Shown one piece after another: positions 16,520 to 25,455 of a stretch of DNA of 64,000 nt; positions within the stretch are counted from its first letter, which is position 1, and each line of letters starts with the position of its first letter. A model generated the notes under the pieces. It was not told where the DNA came from and made no database searches. It was given only the letters and a program-made list of their open reading frames with translations. The stretch comes from an uncultured Shimia sp. Lineage in GTDB: Bacteria > Pseudomonadota > Alphaproteobacteria > Rhodobacterales > Rhodobacteraceae. Both the position numbers and the translations under genes were made by a program. The stretch is from positions 62,001-126,000 of the forward strand of contig CALCOY010000021.1 of the NCBI GenBank assembly GCA_937897325.1, written 5' to 3'.

Positions 16520-17281
16520 ATGACCCAGCTTCCCAGCCAGACAGAGAAAAAACTCGGCCTCGTCATTGACCTCGATACATGCGTAGGCTGCCATGCCTGC
16601 GTGGTTTCGTGCAAAGGGTGGAACACCGAAAACTATGGCGCGCCACTTGCAGACACGGATGCGTATGGAGCCAATCCTTCAGGCACATTCCTGAACCGGG
16701 TGCATTCCTACGAAGCGCAACCAGATCAAGGCCCGGCCCAGCTTGTACACTTCCCGAAATCCTGCCTCCATTGCGAGGATGCGCCTTGTGTCACGGTCTG
16801 CCCGACGGGCGCCAGCTACAAGCGGGTCGAAGACGGGATCGTTTTGGTCAACGAGACCGACTGCATTGGTTGCGGCCTTTGCGCCTGGGCCTGCCCCTAC
16901 GGCGCGCGCGAACTGGATCCCGTTGAAAAGGTTATGAAAAAATGCACGCTTTGTGTGGATCGGATTTACAACGAAAACCTGCCTGAAGAAGATCGCGTGC
17001 CTGCTTGTGTGCGGACCTGCCCCGCCGGTGCGCGGCATTTCGGTGATCTGGGCGATGCCGACAGCGCGGTTTCTCGATTGGTGGAAGAACGCGGCGGTGT
17101 GGATCTGATGCCCGAACAAGGCACAAAACCCGTCAACAAATACCTGCCCCCGCGCCCCAAAGATACTGCTCCGGAGTTCGACGTGCTGGCGCCTTTTCTC
17201 GAACCTGTCGCCGACAGCCCCAAGGGATTTCTTGGCTGGCTCGACAAAACACTCGACTGTCTGCCCGGAGGACAGAGCTGA
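16520..17281 (+). CDS. soeB: sulfite:quinone oxidoreductase iron-sulfur subunit
   Basis: 253 residues with four cysteine clusters of the DmsB/NrfC type: CVGCHACVVSC at residues 21-31, CLHCEDAPCVTVCP near 90, CIGCGLCAWACPYG near 117, and CTLCVDR with CVRTCP around 144-170. These would hold four [4Fe-4S] centres that wire the molybdenum centre of SoeA to the membrane anchor. There is no signal peptide, in line with a cytoplasmic-facing complex. The stop overlaps the soeC ATG by one base. The start has no strong Shine-Dalgarno; the preceding GTGAAAAAATG is unusual. Confidence 0.88.
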   Translation: MTQLPSQTEKKLGLVIDLDTCVGCHACVVSCKGWNTENYGAPLADTDAYGANPSGTFLNRVHSYEAQPDQGPAQLVHFPKSCLHCEDAPCVTVCPTGASYKRVEDGIVLVNETDCIGCGLCAWACPYGARELDPVEKVMKKCTLCVDRIYNENLPEEDRVPACVRTCPAGARHFGDLGDADSAVSRLVEERGGVDLMPEQGTKPVNKYLPPRPKDTAPEFDVLAPFLEPVADSPKGFLGWLDKTLDCLPGGQS

Positions 17282-18159
17282 TGCATCCTGCACCCTCCGT
17301 TATCATTTTTACGACGCTCTCCGGCCTAGGGTTTGGCCTTCTTTTCTGGCTGGGCATTGGCCTACCGGCCGTGACCGGTTGGGTGGCTTTCATCTTCTTC
17401 GTGCTCGCCTACCTGCTCGCGGTTGGCGGGCTTTTGGCATCTACCTTTCATCTGGGCCATCCTGAGCGGGCCATCAAGGCGTTCACGCAATGGCGCTCGT
17501 CATGGCTCAGCCGCGAGGCATGGTGCGCTGTTGCTGCACTTATCTTTATGGGCCTCTACGGCACAGGGCTTGTCTTTCTTCAGATCCGCTGGCCCGCCCT
17601 CGGTATCTTGGGGGCCATCGCATCCCTCGCCGCAGTGTTCACGACATCAATGATCTACACACAGCTAAAAACCGTCCCACGCTGGAATATGCCCCTGACA
17701 CCGATCAAGTTCATGGCGCTGTCCGTCGCGGGTGGCGCCCTCATGGCCGGGCAGGTGAACTGGGCGCTTGGCCTGCTGCTTATGGCTGGTGCTGTTCAGG
17801 TGATCGTTTGGATTCAGGGGGATCAGGCCCTCGCTCGATCCGGCACAAACCTTGCCAGCGCTACCCAGCTTGGGACCATAGGCGAAGTGCGCGCGTTCGA
17901 ACCGCCGCATACCGGTACCAACTATCTTCTCAAAGAGATGGTCCACGTGGTGGGGCGCAAGCACAGCCAGCAATTGCGGATGATCGCGATCCTCTTGATG
18001 AGCGTCGTCCCCGTTATCCTGCTGCTGCTGCCCTTTTCGCATGTCCTAGCAGGTCTTGCGGTGGTCTGTCATATAGCGGGTGTTCTGACCGCGCGCTGGC
18101 TCTTTTTCGCAGAGGCCGAACACGTCGTCGGCCTCTACTATGGGAAGCGTCAGGCGTAG
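17281..18159 (+). CDS. soeC: DmsC-type membrane anchor of sulfite:quinone oxidoreductase
   Basis: 292 residues with about eight transmembrane segments, matching the DmsC family (for example ASTFHLGHPERAIKAFTQWRSSWLSRE, a family hallmark seen near residue 55, here broken up: STFHLGHP, then RAIKAFTQWRSSWLSRE). It would anchor SoeAB on the inner face of the membrane and reduce quinone. The start overlaps the soeB stop by one base, so translation is coupled. It is the last gene of the run that begins with the citrate synthase, and its 3' end overlaps the convergent RTX gene by ten bases. Confidence 0.87.
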   Translation: MHPAPSVIIFTTLSGLGFGLLFWLGIGLPAVTGWVAFIFFVLAYLLAVGGLLASTFHLGHPERAIKAFTQWRSSWLSREAWCAVAALIFMGLYGTGLVFLQIRWPALGILGAIASLAAVFTTSMIYTQLKTVPRWNMPLTPIKFMALSVAGGALMAGQVNWALGLLLMAGAVQVIVWIQGDQALARSGTNLASATQLGTIGEVRAFEPPHTGTNYLLKEMVHVVGRKHSQQLRMIAILLMSVVPVILLLLPFSHVLAGLAVVCHIAGVLTARWLFFAEAEHVVGLYYGKRQA

Positions 18160-19100
18160 ATCATGTCGATGGCGTGGTGGAAGTCGATACCACCTTGCAT
18201 CACGACGTCAATTGTATAGTCGGACACAGCATCGCCATTTCTATCGAAGTAGAGCGTAACGACATCCTCAAACTGATCGTACCAGAAGGTTTTTTGCGCG
18301 AAGACTTCGTATTCGCTATGACCGAATTCGTTCCAGACAAAGTCACTGTCGATCTGGATACGATCATACTCGTAGATGTCGAAGTCCTCGATCGTGGCGA
18401 TACGCCCGCTTTGTGCGGAATGGTCCCGAAATTCAAAGACATCTGTCCCTTCTCCACCTGCAATGGAATGGTCGTTGGCATATTCGCGGACAACGATCCG
18501 GTCGTTACCGGCCCCTCCTGAAATCGTATCGCTGCCGCCAGAAGAGGTAATCGTGTCATGTCCACCGCGACCCTCTATGAAATCGTTGTCCCTGAAAAAG
18601 TTGCTACCCCCATCGGTCAACTCGTTCGCCCCGTCATCGCCACGAATGGTGTCATCCCCAGAAGAGCCATGAACGTTTTCGATGTTCCGGATCTCCGCGG
18701 TGTTTAGATGGCCACCCCGAAAGATGTCGCCGACCAGTTGGAGGCCATAGCCGCCATCAAGATCTACCAGCCAACCGGCATCCTCCTCCTTGAAAAGCGT
18801 CAGCGTATCGTCGCCATTGCCGCCATTCAATGTGTCATGCCCGGTGCCGGTGTGGATGGCGTCGTCACCATCACCGCCATGCACGGAATCGTCACCACCC
18901 GCCGGCACGAGAATGTCATTGCCCACGTTTCCGAACAGAATGTCGTCACCTTCGCCGGTGACAAAATGGTCAGCGCCCTGCGCCCCAACGGCGACGATGT
19001 CGAAGGTCGCGTCGGGCTCCCAGACGCCGTTGCCGGTAGGTGTTGCGAAGTAATAGGTGTAATTACTCCATGAGTAAGACGGCAAAAGCCAATATGACAT
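18150..19100 (-). CDS. RTX (hemolysin-type calcium-binding repeat) protein
   Basis: 316 residues from an ATG with AAGGA about nine bases upstream. Residues about 40-100 and 145-220 hold glycine/aspartate nonapeptide repeats (for example GNGDDTLTL, GGAGNDRIV, SSGGSDTIS), which bind calcium and fold into a beta-roll. A non-repeat stretch lies between the two blocks, and the last 80 residues are acidic and aromatic, the usual place of a type I secretion signal. No enzyme domain is visible, so the function is unknown; secretion by a TolC-type exporter is inferred. Its 3' end overlaps soeC by ten bases on the opposite strand. No type I exporter genes lie nearby. Confidence 0.82.
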   Translation of the reverse strand: MSYWLLPSYSWSNYTYYFATPTGNGVWEPDATFDIVAVGAQGADHFVTGEGDDILFGNVGNDILVPAGGDDSVHGGDGDDAIHTGTGHDTLNGGNGDDTLTLFKEEDAGWLVDLDGGYGLQLVGDIFRGGHLNTAEIRNIENVHGSSGDDTIRGDDGANELTDGGSNFFRDNDFIEGRGGHDTITSSGGSDTISGGAGNDRIVVREYANDHSIAGGEGTDVFEFRDHSAQSGRIATIEDFDIYEYDRIQIDSDFVWNEFGHSEYEVFAQKTFWYDQFEDVVTLYFDRNGDAVSDYTIDVVMQGGIDFHHAIDMIYA

Positions 19101-19188
19101 GTCAAAATCCTTTCAAATCAAATGAATGGACATGACATGCCTTAAGGGGCGGACGCCGAACAGTCAGGTTTTCCCGACTTTTGTGGGC

Positions 19189-20064
19189 TTAGTTCATCAG
19201 ACCCGCATGGCGCAGGGCGTCATCAACCGCTGTGCGGGTGCTATCCTCAAGACCACTGAGCGGCAGGCGCACTTCTTCGCTGCAGAGACCCAGACGAGAC
19301 ATGGCGTACTTCGCGCCGATAAGACCGGGTTCGGTAAAGATCGCCTTGTGCAGCGGCAGAAGCTTATCCTGAATGTCGCAGGCGCGCTCGTAGTCATTGT
19401 CGAGACAAGCGATCTGCATCTCGGCACAAAGCCTTGGTGCTACATTTGCCGTTACCGAGATACAGCCTACCCCCCCTTGGGCGTTGAAGCCGGGCGCGGT
19501 TGCGTCCTCCCCTGACAGTTGGACGAAGTCAGGACCGCAAGTCATGCGAGTCCAACTGACCCGCGCTAGGTCACCGGTGGCGTCCTTGACTCCGACGATG
19601 CGCGGCAACTTGGCAAGCTCGGCCATTGTCTCGGGCGTCATGTCGATCACCGAACGGCCCGGTATGTTGTAGATGATGATCGGGATTTCCGCGCAATCGT
19701 GCAACGCGGTGTAATGCGCGATCAGCCCGCGTTGCGTGGGCTTGTTGTAGTAGGGCGTGACGACCAAGGCCGCATCCGCGCCAACCTCGGCCGCGCATTG
19801 CACGAAGCGGATGGCCTCTACAGTGTTGTTCGACCCAGCCCCAGCGATCACTGGCACGCGCCCTGCCGCAGCTTTGACGACGGTTTCGATCACTGTCTCA
19901 TGTTCATCATGACTGAGAGTCGGACTTTCGCCCGTTGTCCCAACTGGCACGAAACCATGTGTGCCTTCGCCGATATGCCACTCCACCAGTTTCTTGAGCG
20001 TTTCCAGATCCAATGCGCCGTTTCGAAACGGCGTGACGAGGGCAGGCATAGAACCTTTGAACAT
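19189..20064 (-). CDS. dapA: 4-hydroxy-tetrahydrodipicolinate synthase
   Basis: 291 residues from the ATG at 20064, which has GGAG seven bases upstream; an in-frame ATG at 20097 lacks this. It condenses pyruvate with aspartate semialdehyde, the first committed step to lysine and diaminopimelate. Family signatures are [10 protein letters not shown] at the start, [26 protein letters not shown], the catalytic tyrosine in [10 protein letters not shown] and the Schiff-base lysine in VGVKDATGD. It is divergent from the lytic transglycosylase gene, and both serve peptidoglycan. Confidence 0.93.
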   Translation of the reverse strand: MFKGSMPALVTPFRNGALDLETLKKLVEWHIGEGTHGFVPVGTTGESPTLSHDEHETVIETVVKAAAGRVPVIAGAGSNNTVEAIRFVQCAAEVGADAALVVTPYYNKPTQRGLIAHYTALHDCAEIPIIIYNIPGRSVIDMTPETMAELAKLPRIVGVKDATGDLARVSWTRMTCGPDFVQLSGEDATAPGFNAQGGVGCISVTANVAPRLCAEMQIACLDNDYERACDIQDKLLPLHKAIFTEPGLIGAKYAMSRLGLCSEEVRLPLSGLEDSTRTAVDDALRHAGLMN

Positions 20065-20200
20065 TTTCACGCTCCATTTTTTCAGTTTGGCAGGCAAGAC
20101 ACCCGGATTTTCACGACGACGTTACGAAGATCGGTTGAACTCGGACCGTCACGCTTTATGCTGTCCGGCCATAGCCTTGCGCCGATAGGAAATGCAAGAG

Positions 20201-22165
20201 ATGACCCGTATTCTTCTGTCACTCATCCTCACTTTCGCCATTGCATCGCCTTTGCTGGCAGACCGGCCCCGCCCACTTGGATCGGCCATCGATGCCGTTC
20301 GCAAGGGGGATTGGGTTAGGGCCGCACAGGTCGCTGCTCGTGATGGCTCTGTCGCGTCGGACATCATCGAATGGGAACGTCTGCGCGCGGGCAAAGGCAG
20401 CTATTCCGAAATCCGCGCCTTTCTGGAACGACGCCCCAACTGGCCCGGTGAGCCCTATTTGCGCAAGCGGTCCGAAGCGGCCGTGATCAGCGCAGGTGAT
20501 GCGTCCATCTTGTCATTTTTCGACGAAACCCCGCCCCAAACTGCCAAAGGCATTCTCGCCTATGCAAGGGCGCTTGTCGCCAATGGCCAAAGCGGCGACG
20601 CCGAGGTCGCGCTTGTGCTGGCCTGGCGCACTATGGAAATCGACAGCAACACCCACGCGCTGTTTCTGTCGCGTCACGTCGATCTTTTGAAGCCGCATCA
20701 CACGGCCCGACTGGACGCGATGCTGTGGGAAGGGGAAGACGATGATGCAAAGCGTATGTTCGATCTGGTGCCAGATGCCTGGGTCAAGCTGGCAAGGGCC
20801 CGTCTGGGCCTGCAGGTCCGGGCTGGCAATGTCGACACACTGATTGCAGCAGTTCCCGACGAATTGGCGGATAATCCCGGCCTTGCCCACGACCGGATGG
20901 AATGGCGGATGCGCAAGGGCCGTCCGGAATCTGCCAAGGAGTTGATGCTGGAGCGTTCGGTCAGCGCAGAGAGCCTCGGGCGGCCCGAGGAATGGTCCAA
21001 CCGACGACGGTCGCTTGCCCGAGATGAGATGCGCGACAGCAACTACAAGCGCGCCTATCAGTTGGCTTCGCAACATCATCTGGTCGATGGCAGTGCCTAT
21101 GCGGATCTTGAGTGGTTGTCGGGCTACATTTCGCTGCGATTCCTCAACGAGCCCCAGGTCGCGCTGAAGCATTTCAGCAATTTTGACACGGCCGTCTACA
21201 CGCCAATCTCACAGGGGCGGGCAGGCTATTGGAAGGGCCGCGCACTCGAAGCTATGGGGAACGCGGCCAGAGCGGACATGGCCTATGCAGCCGCAGCGCA
21301 GTATCAGACATCGTTCTACGGATTGCTCGCTGCAGAAAAGGCGGGATTGGCGCTCGACACCTCGCTGACAGGCAATGCCGACATATCCGATTGGCGCAGT
21401 TCTGATCTGGCGAAACGCGACCTCTTTGAAGCCGGTCTGCTTTTGCAAGCCTCGGGAGAGCTGTCATTGGCAGAGCGCTTCTGGACCCACCTGGCTGAAA
21501 CCGTCCCCCCGGCAGAGGCGGCGCAATTGGGACGTGCCGCCATCGACGTTGATCAACCGCACCTGGCCGTCATGATCGGCAAGCGTCTGGCGCGCCGAAC
21601 AATTGTTGAGCCTGCGCCCTATTACCCGCTACACCCCATTGCCGAGAAAAACCTGCCTATGGCACCTGAAATGGTGCTGGCCATCGCAAGGCGCGAAAGC
21701 GAATTCGACCCTGTAGTCCAAAGCGGCGTCGGCGCCCTTGGACTCATGCAAATCATGCCCGCAACGGGGCGTGAAGTGGCCAAACGTCTTGGGCGGTCCA
21801 GCCAGCATCAGACGACCAAACTGATCAGTGATCCGTCCTACAACGCCGAATTGGGGGCCGCCTACCTCGCGATGCTCTCCGAAAGGTTCCGAGGCAACGT
21901 TATCCTGATGTCGGCGGGCTACAATGCGGGGCCTTCCCGCCCTGAAAGCTGGCAGAAGCGCTTTGGCCGCCTGAACAGGCTGCCGGAGGATTTCGATGTT
22001 GTCGACTGGATCGAACACATCCCCTTTCGCGAGACCCGCAATTACGTAATGCGGGTCGCTGAAAGCCTGCCTGTATATCGCGCGCGTCTTGGGAAAGACC
22101 CCTTGCCCGTGCCTTTCAGTGAGGAACTGACCGGCTCAACCCTGCTGGCGACGCTCTCTCCATAG
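20201..22165 (+). CDS. slt: soluble lytic murein transglycosylase (Slt family)
   Basis: 654 residues from the ATG at 20201 (AGGA ten bases upstream); an ATG at 20192 is an alternative but is almost touching that site. The N-terminus is a signal peptide (TRILLSLILTFAIASPLLA). A long alpha-superhelical region of TPR-like repeats (about 30-450) precedes the SLT domain (about 480-620), with the catalytic glutamate in ARRESEFDP and the motifs GALGLMQIMPATG and AGYNAGPSRP. It cleaves peptidoglycan with 1,6-anhydromuramyl products in the periplasm. The 3' end overlaps the convergent EamA gene by 30 bases. Confidence 0.9.
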   Translation: MTRILLSLILTFAIASPLLADRPRPLGSAIDAVRKGDWVRAAQVAARDGSVASDIIEWERLRAGKGSYSEIRAFLERRPNWPGEPYLRKRSEAAVISAGDASILSFFDETPPQTAKGILAYARALVANGQSGDAEVALVLAWRTMEIDSNTHALFLSRHVDLLKPHHTARLDAMLWEGEDDDAKRMFDLVPDAWVKLARARLGLQVRAGNVDTLIAAVPDELADNPGLAHDRMEWRMRKGRPESAKELMLERSVSAESLGRPEEWSNRRRSLARDEMRDSNYKRAYQLASQHHLVDGSAYADLEWLSGYISLRFLNEPQVALKHFSNFDTAVYTPISQGRAGYWKGRALEAMGNAARADMAYAAAAQYQTSFYGLLAAEKAGLALDTSLTGNADISDWRSSDLAKRDLFEAGLLLQASGELSLAERFWTHLAETVPPAEAAQLGRAAIDVDQPHLAVMIGKRLARRTIVEPAPYYPLHPIAEKNLPMAPEMVLAIARRESEFDPVVQSGVGALGLMQIMPATGREVAKRLGRSSQHQTTKLISDPSYNAELGAAYLAMLSERFRGNVILMSAGYNAGPSRPESWQKRFGRLNRLPEDFDVVDWIEHIPFRETRNYVMRVAESLPVYRARLGKDPLPVPFSEELTGSTLLATLSP

Positions 22166-23008
22166 GGTGAAGAGGCCTGCTGCGACGATCATCGCAGCGC
22201 CTATAGCCACATTGGCCCGTAGGGTTTCGCCAAAAACCGCCATGCCGATGGCCGCCGCAAAGACCAACTGTAGATAGGCAAAGGGTTGAACCGCGCTGGC
22301 CTCTGCGACCTCGTAGCATCTGATCAACAGCCAATGTCCAAGGGCACCAGTCACGCATAGCGTGCCCATCCAGATCCAGTCCACGCCTTGTATTGGCTCC
22401 CAAAACCAGATGCCTATGATGGTCATCGCGAGCCCCCCAACCGTGCCCGTCCAGAAAAAGCTGGTTTCGGTGCTGTCCTCCCTGGCCGCATATCGGGTCA
22501 GCAGACCGTAGACGGCAAACATGGTGGCCGATGCCAATGGGATAATGGCGGCGGGGTCGAAAACCCCGAAGCCTGGTTGCAGGATGACCAGGACGCCAAC
22601 AAACCCCAAGCCGATCGCCGCCCAGCGACGCCAACCGACTTTTTCGCCCAGGATCGGACCGGAAAGGGCCGCCACAAGCAACGGATAGCAGGTGAAAACC
22701 GCGTGGCTTTCGACCAGCCCCAGGATCGTGAAGGCCAAGACCATCACGCAGATCTCAGCCGCCAGCAAAAGACCTCGAAACGCCTGGAGTACCGGTTGCC
22801 GAGTCGCTGCCGCCTTCCGGACCCCGCCCGCCTTGCCTCCGGCAATCGCGATGACAAAAGCCGCAAAGAACCAGTAACGGACCATAACCACCATCATGAC
22901 GTTATATTCACCAGCCAGATGCTGCGACAGACCGTCCTGAGTGGCAAAAACAACAGTTGTCGCAACCATCAGCAGGACGCCGAGAAAGGTATTGTTCTGC
23001 TGGGTCAT
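22136..23008 (-). CDS. EamA/DMT-family transporter
   Basis: 290 residues with ten hydrophobic segments arranged as two EamA repeats (about 10-140 and 155-285), the plan of drug/metabolite transporters. Visible landmarks include TQDGLSQHLAGEYN after the first span and FGETLRANVAIGAAMI near the end. The substrate cannot be told from sequence. The start overlaps the end of mnmD by four bases (ATGA), so the two are likely co-transcribed, with mnmD upstream. Confidence 0.85.
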   Translation of the reverse strand: MTQQNNTFLGVLLMVATTVVFATQDGLSQHLAGEYNVMMVVMVRYWFFAAFVIAIAGGKAGGVRKAAATRQPVLQAFRGLLLAAEICVMVLAFTILGLVESHAVFTCYPLLVAALSGPILGEKVGWRRWAAIGLGFVGVLVILQPGFGVFDPAAIIPLASATMFAVYGLLTRYAAREDSTETSFFWTGTVGGLAMTIIGIWFWEPIQGVDWIWMGTLCVTGALGHWLLIRCYEVAEASAVQPFAYLQLVFAAAIGMAVFGETLRANVAIGAAMIVAAGLFTLWRERRQQG

Positions 23009-23673
23009 GCTATCATACGCGCACGGGTCATGTGCCGTTTTCGGCCAAAGCCCGGCACGCGCTCAACAGCAAAGCCCGCACGTTCGAGCCCACGCCTGAC
23101 GGAACCCGCCGCCGTATAGGTCGCAGCACTTCCACCCGGCTTTGTATGTGCGCCGACCGCCAGCATCAGTTCGGGCGACCACAATTCCGGGTTCTTCGCA
23201 GGAGAAAAGCCATCAAGAAACCAGGCATCGGCTGCATACTCCCAAGTCGGCAGCGTCTCGCGTGCATCCCCTTCAATGATCTCCACATCCAGCGCGCCCA
23301 ATGCAAAAGATCGTGCGCCCTCTGCCCATGCGTTGACGAGTTGAACGGCCATCGGCGCCACTTCGGAAAACGGTGCTAGCGCATGGGCCATGTCTTCCGC
23401 AGCAAGCGGATAGGCCTCAAAACTTGTCAACCGGACGCGACCTGCGCCAGTCCAGACCGATGCGAGGGCCAGCGTATTCAGACCCGTTCCAAACCCAAGT
23501 TCGGCCACAGCAAAGCCGTCGCGCAGACGCGCTGGCAGGTCATTGCCCCCAAGAAAGACATGCCGTGTCTCAGCCAAACCATTCTCAAGGCTGTAGTAAG
23601 GATCGTCAAATCGGATCGAGACAGGCACTTGTGCGTCCCGCCACTCCAGTTCTGCCTGCTGGTGCCCCATCAT
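23005..23673 (-). CDS. mnmD: tRNA 5-aminomethyl-2-thiouridine methyltransferase MnmD
   Basis: 222 residues from one of two adjacent ATGs (23673 or 23670); a longer frame to 23904 would run through the divergent mnmC2 gene and was rejected. The protein corresponds to the N-terminal methyltransferase half of MnmC: PVSIRFDDPYYSLENGLAET at the start, the SAM-binding AELGFGTGLN, and the catalytic-site DAWFLDGFSPAKNPELW. It makes the final methylation of mnm5s2U at the tRNA wobble position. The oxidase half is a separate, divergent gene immediately upstream. Confidence 0.9.
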   Translation of the reverse strand: MMGHQQAELEWRDAQVPVSIRFDDPYYSLENGLAETRHVFLGGNDLPARLRDGFAVAELGFGTGLNTLALASVWTGAGRVRLTSFEAYPLAAEDMAHALAPFSEVAPMAVQLVNAWAEGARSFALGALDVEIIEGDARETLPTWEYAADAWFLDGFSPAKNPELWSPELMLAVGAHTKPGGSAATYTAAGSVRRGLERAGFAVERVPGFGRKRHMTRARMIA

Positions 23674-23725
23674 TTTGGCCTGTATGCATCTGAAATCCAA
23701 GCGAGAGTGCAGAAAGGGTGCGGCT

Positions 23726-24757
23726 TTGGCAACGGCAGATGTCACGATATTTGGCGCCGGAATCTTTGGTTTGTCGATCGCCTGGATGTGCTGCAAGCGC
23801 GGCGCCAAAGTCCAGGTCATCGACCCCTTCGGTGTGGCCGCCGGCAGCAGCGGCGGGATCGTCGGGGCGCTTGCCCCGCATGTGCCAGAAAACTGGAACG
23901 CCAAGAAGCAATTTCAGTTCGAGAGCCTTATAATGGCCGAACCTTTCTGGCACGAGGTCGCTGAAGCTTCGAACCATGATCCTGGCTATGCAAGGCTGGG
24001 CCGCTTACAGCCCATAGCGGACGAGGCGGCCCTTGCTTTGGCGATCAGCCGCAAAGAGGGAGCAAAGCAGCTTTGGCAGGGCAAAGCCGTCTGGGACGTG
24101 ATCCCGGCCACCACGGATGGCTGGGCGCCTGATGCCACACATCTGATCCGCGACACACTGACCGCAAGGATCCACCCGCGCAAGGCTTGTCATGCCCTCG
24201 CTGCAGCAATCACCCATCGGGGGGCAAAGCTGCAAACAGAGGGCCGTCCAGAAGGTTACGTGATCTGGGCCAATGGAGTCGCCGGCCTTTCGGCTTTGAA
24301 CGCAGGGCGCAGCCATGTCGTTGGCAGCGGAGTTAAGGGGCAGGCCGCCCTCTTCGATCATGACGCCAGGAACATGCCCCAGATCTTTGTAAACGGGCTG
24401 CACATCGTCCCTCATGCAGATGGCACAACGGCCGCCGGATCGACGTCGGAGCGTTTTTTCGAAGACAGCCATACGACCGATGACCTGCTTGAAGCGCTGA
24501 TCGAAAAGGTACGAAACACCTTGCCGGTCCTAAGGAATGCGACAGTCATCGAGCTGTGGGCCGGGGTGCGACCCCGCGCCCGCAGCCGTGCCCCTATGCT
24601 GGGCGCTTGGCCCGACAGGCCTGACCACTTCATCGCGAACGGTGGCTTCAAGATCGGCTTTGGCATGGCTCCAAAAGTGGCCGAAACGATGGCTGATCTT
24701 GTTCTTGAGGGAAAAGACACCATCCCGAAAGGATTCGAAGTCTCTGCCTCCCTTTAG
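23726..24757 (+). CDS. mnmC: FAD-dependent oxidoreductase, MnmC2-type (tRNA cmnm5U demodification)
   Basis: 343 residues if started at the TTG at 23726, which has AAAGGG eight to nine bases upstream and puts the start just before the FAD-binding VTIFGAGIFGLSIAW. An ATG at 23684 is the alternative. The fold is DAO-type: an N-terminal Rossmann motif, ANGVAGLSALNAG in the middle, and VRPRARSRAPMLG with GGFKIGFGMAP at the C-terminus, typical of the oxidase half of MnmC. It should remove the carboxymethyl group of cmnm5s2U so that MnmD can methylate. Its partner mnmD is divergent, 52 bases away. Confidence 0.8.
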   Translation: MATADVTIFGAGIFGLSIAWMCCKRGAKVQVIDPFGVAAGSSGGIVGALAPHVPENWNAKKQFQFESLIMAEPFWHEVAEASNHDPGYARLGRLQPIADEAALALAISRKEGAKQLWQGKAVWDVIPATTDGWAPDATHLIRDTLTARIHPRKACHALAAAITHRGAKLQTEGRPEGYVIWANGVAGLSALNAGRSHVVGSGVKGQAALFDHDARNMPQIFVNGLHIVPHADGTTAAGSTSERFFEDSHTTDDLLEALIEKVRNTLPVLRNATVIELWAGVRPRARSRAPMLGAWPDRPDHFIANGGFKIGFGMAPKVAETMADLVLEGKDTIPKGFEVSASL

Positions 24758-24805
24758 CCAACGCCTCATTCCAACTCAATCACCGGGGCCAAACACGTCC
24801 GGACA

Positions 24806-25345
24806 TCAGGAAATCTCAGCGCGCAGCGATTGCATCAACTGGGTCAGTTCGCGGACGTAGATTTCGCCAGTAAGCTGGCCGTTCTCATCGAACTGACTGC
24901 TGCTGGCGGCCAAATGTATCTCGGGTCCCTGCAGAATACGCGGCCGGAACGGCACCATGAAACCGCGAAGGATCATCTGCGCCCGTTCGCCTCCTGCCCG
25001 ACCTGCCGCAGCGGACATTACGGCGACCGGCTTGCCGCTCCAATGCTGACCTTCCACCCGACTGACCCAGTCAAGCGCATTTTTCAGAACGCCTGACGGT
25101 CCCTTGTTGTACTCCGGCGTGGAAATGATGACGGCATCAGCCTCCTCAATCTGCTGGGCGAGCGTCTTTACCGCATCTGGCACACCGTTGTCCGCTTCCG
25201 CATCGCCATCATAAAGCGGCAGATTCAGGTCCGCTTCGATGTAGGTGCACTCTCCGAAAAGTCGGGCGGCCTCTCGCAGGAGCTTCCGGTTCGTCGCCTC
25301 AGCCCGCAACGAGCCCGAGATGCCAAGAAGTGTTGGAGTGGTCAT
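24806..25345 (-). CDS. NADPH-dependent FMN reductase family protein
   Basis: 179 residues from the ATG at 25345 with AAGGAC upstream; an ORF extension to 25372 has no such site. It is a flavodoxin-like fold with GISGSLRAEATNRKLL (FMN phosphate loop) and the family motif STPEYNKGPSGVLKNALDWVSR. Such proteins reduce FMN, quinones, chromate or azo dyes with NAD(P)H; the true substrate is not evident. It converges on mnmC2 with a 48-base gap and stands alone on its strand. Confidence 0.87.
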   Translation of the reverse strand: MTTPTLLGISGSLRAEATNRKLLREAARLFGECTYIEADLNLPLYDGDAEADNGVPDAVKTLAQQIEEADAVIISTPEYNKGPSGVLKNALDWVSRVEGQHWSGKPVAVMSAAAGRAGGERAQMILRGFMVPFRPRILQGPEIHLAASSSQFDENGQLTGEIYVRELTQLMQSLRAEIS

Positions 25346-25400
25346 AACAAGTCCTTCTTCAGATCCGCACAAATGATGCGGCGGCCAGCAAACAAAGCAA

Positions 25401-25428
25401 GGGCCGCTCCTTTCAAAAGAGGCGGCCC
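25401..25428 (-). terminator. terminator of the OmpA-like lipoprotein gene
   Basis: A seven-pair GC stem (GGGCCGC at 25401-25407 with GCGGCCC at 25422-25428) lies 28 bases beyond the lipoprotein stop on the minus strand and is followed there by a T-rich stretch (TTGCTTTG). Confidence 0.55.
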
Positions 25429-25455
25429 TTCTTCATTTTGAGGTATCAGGTTCAA

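Noticed and set aside
13674-18159. Formate dehydrogenase or DMSO reductase in place of SoeABC
   Set aside because: No Tat signal, no formate genes and direct linkage to xsc favour sulfite oxidation; the call is by context, not proof.
17490-18521. 343-residue plus-strand ORF
   Set aside because: It is a shifted frame over soeC and the RTX gene, which have clear family motifs; its composition (R, S, A-rich) is that of a shadow.
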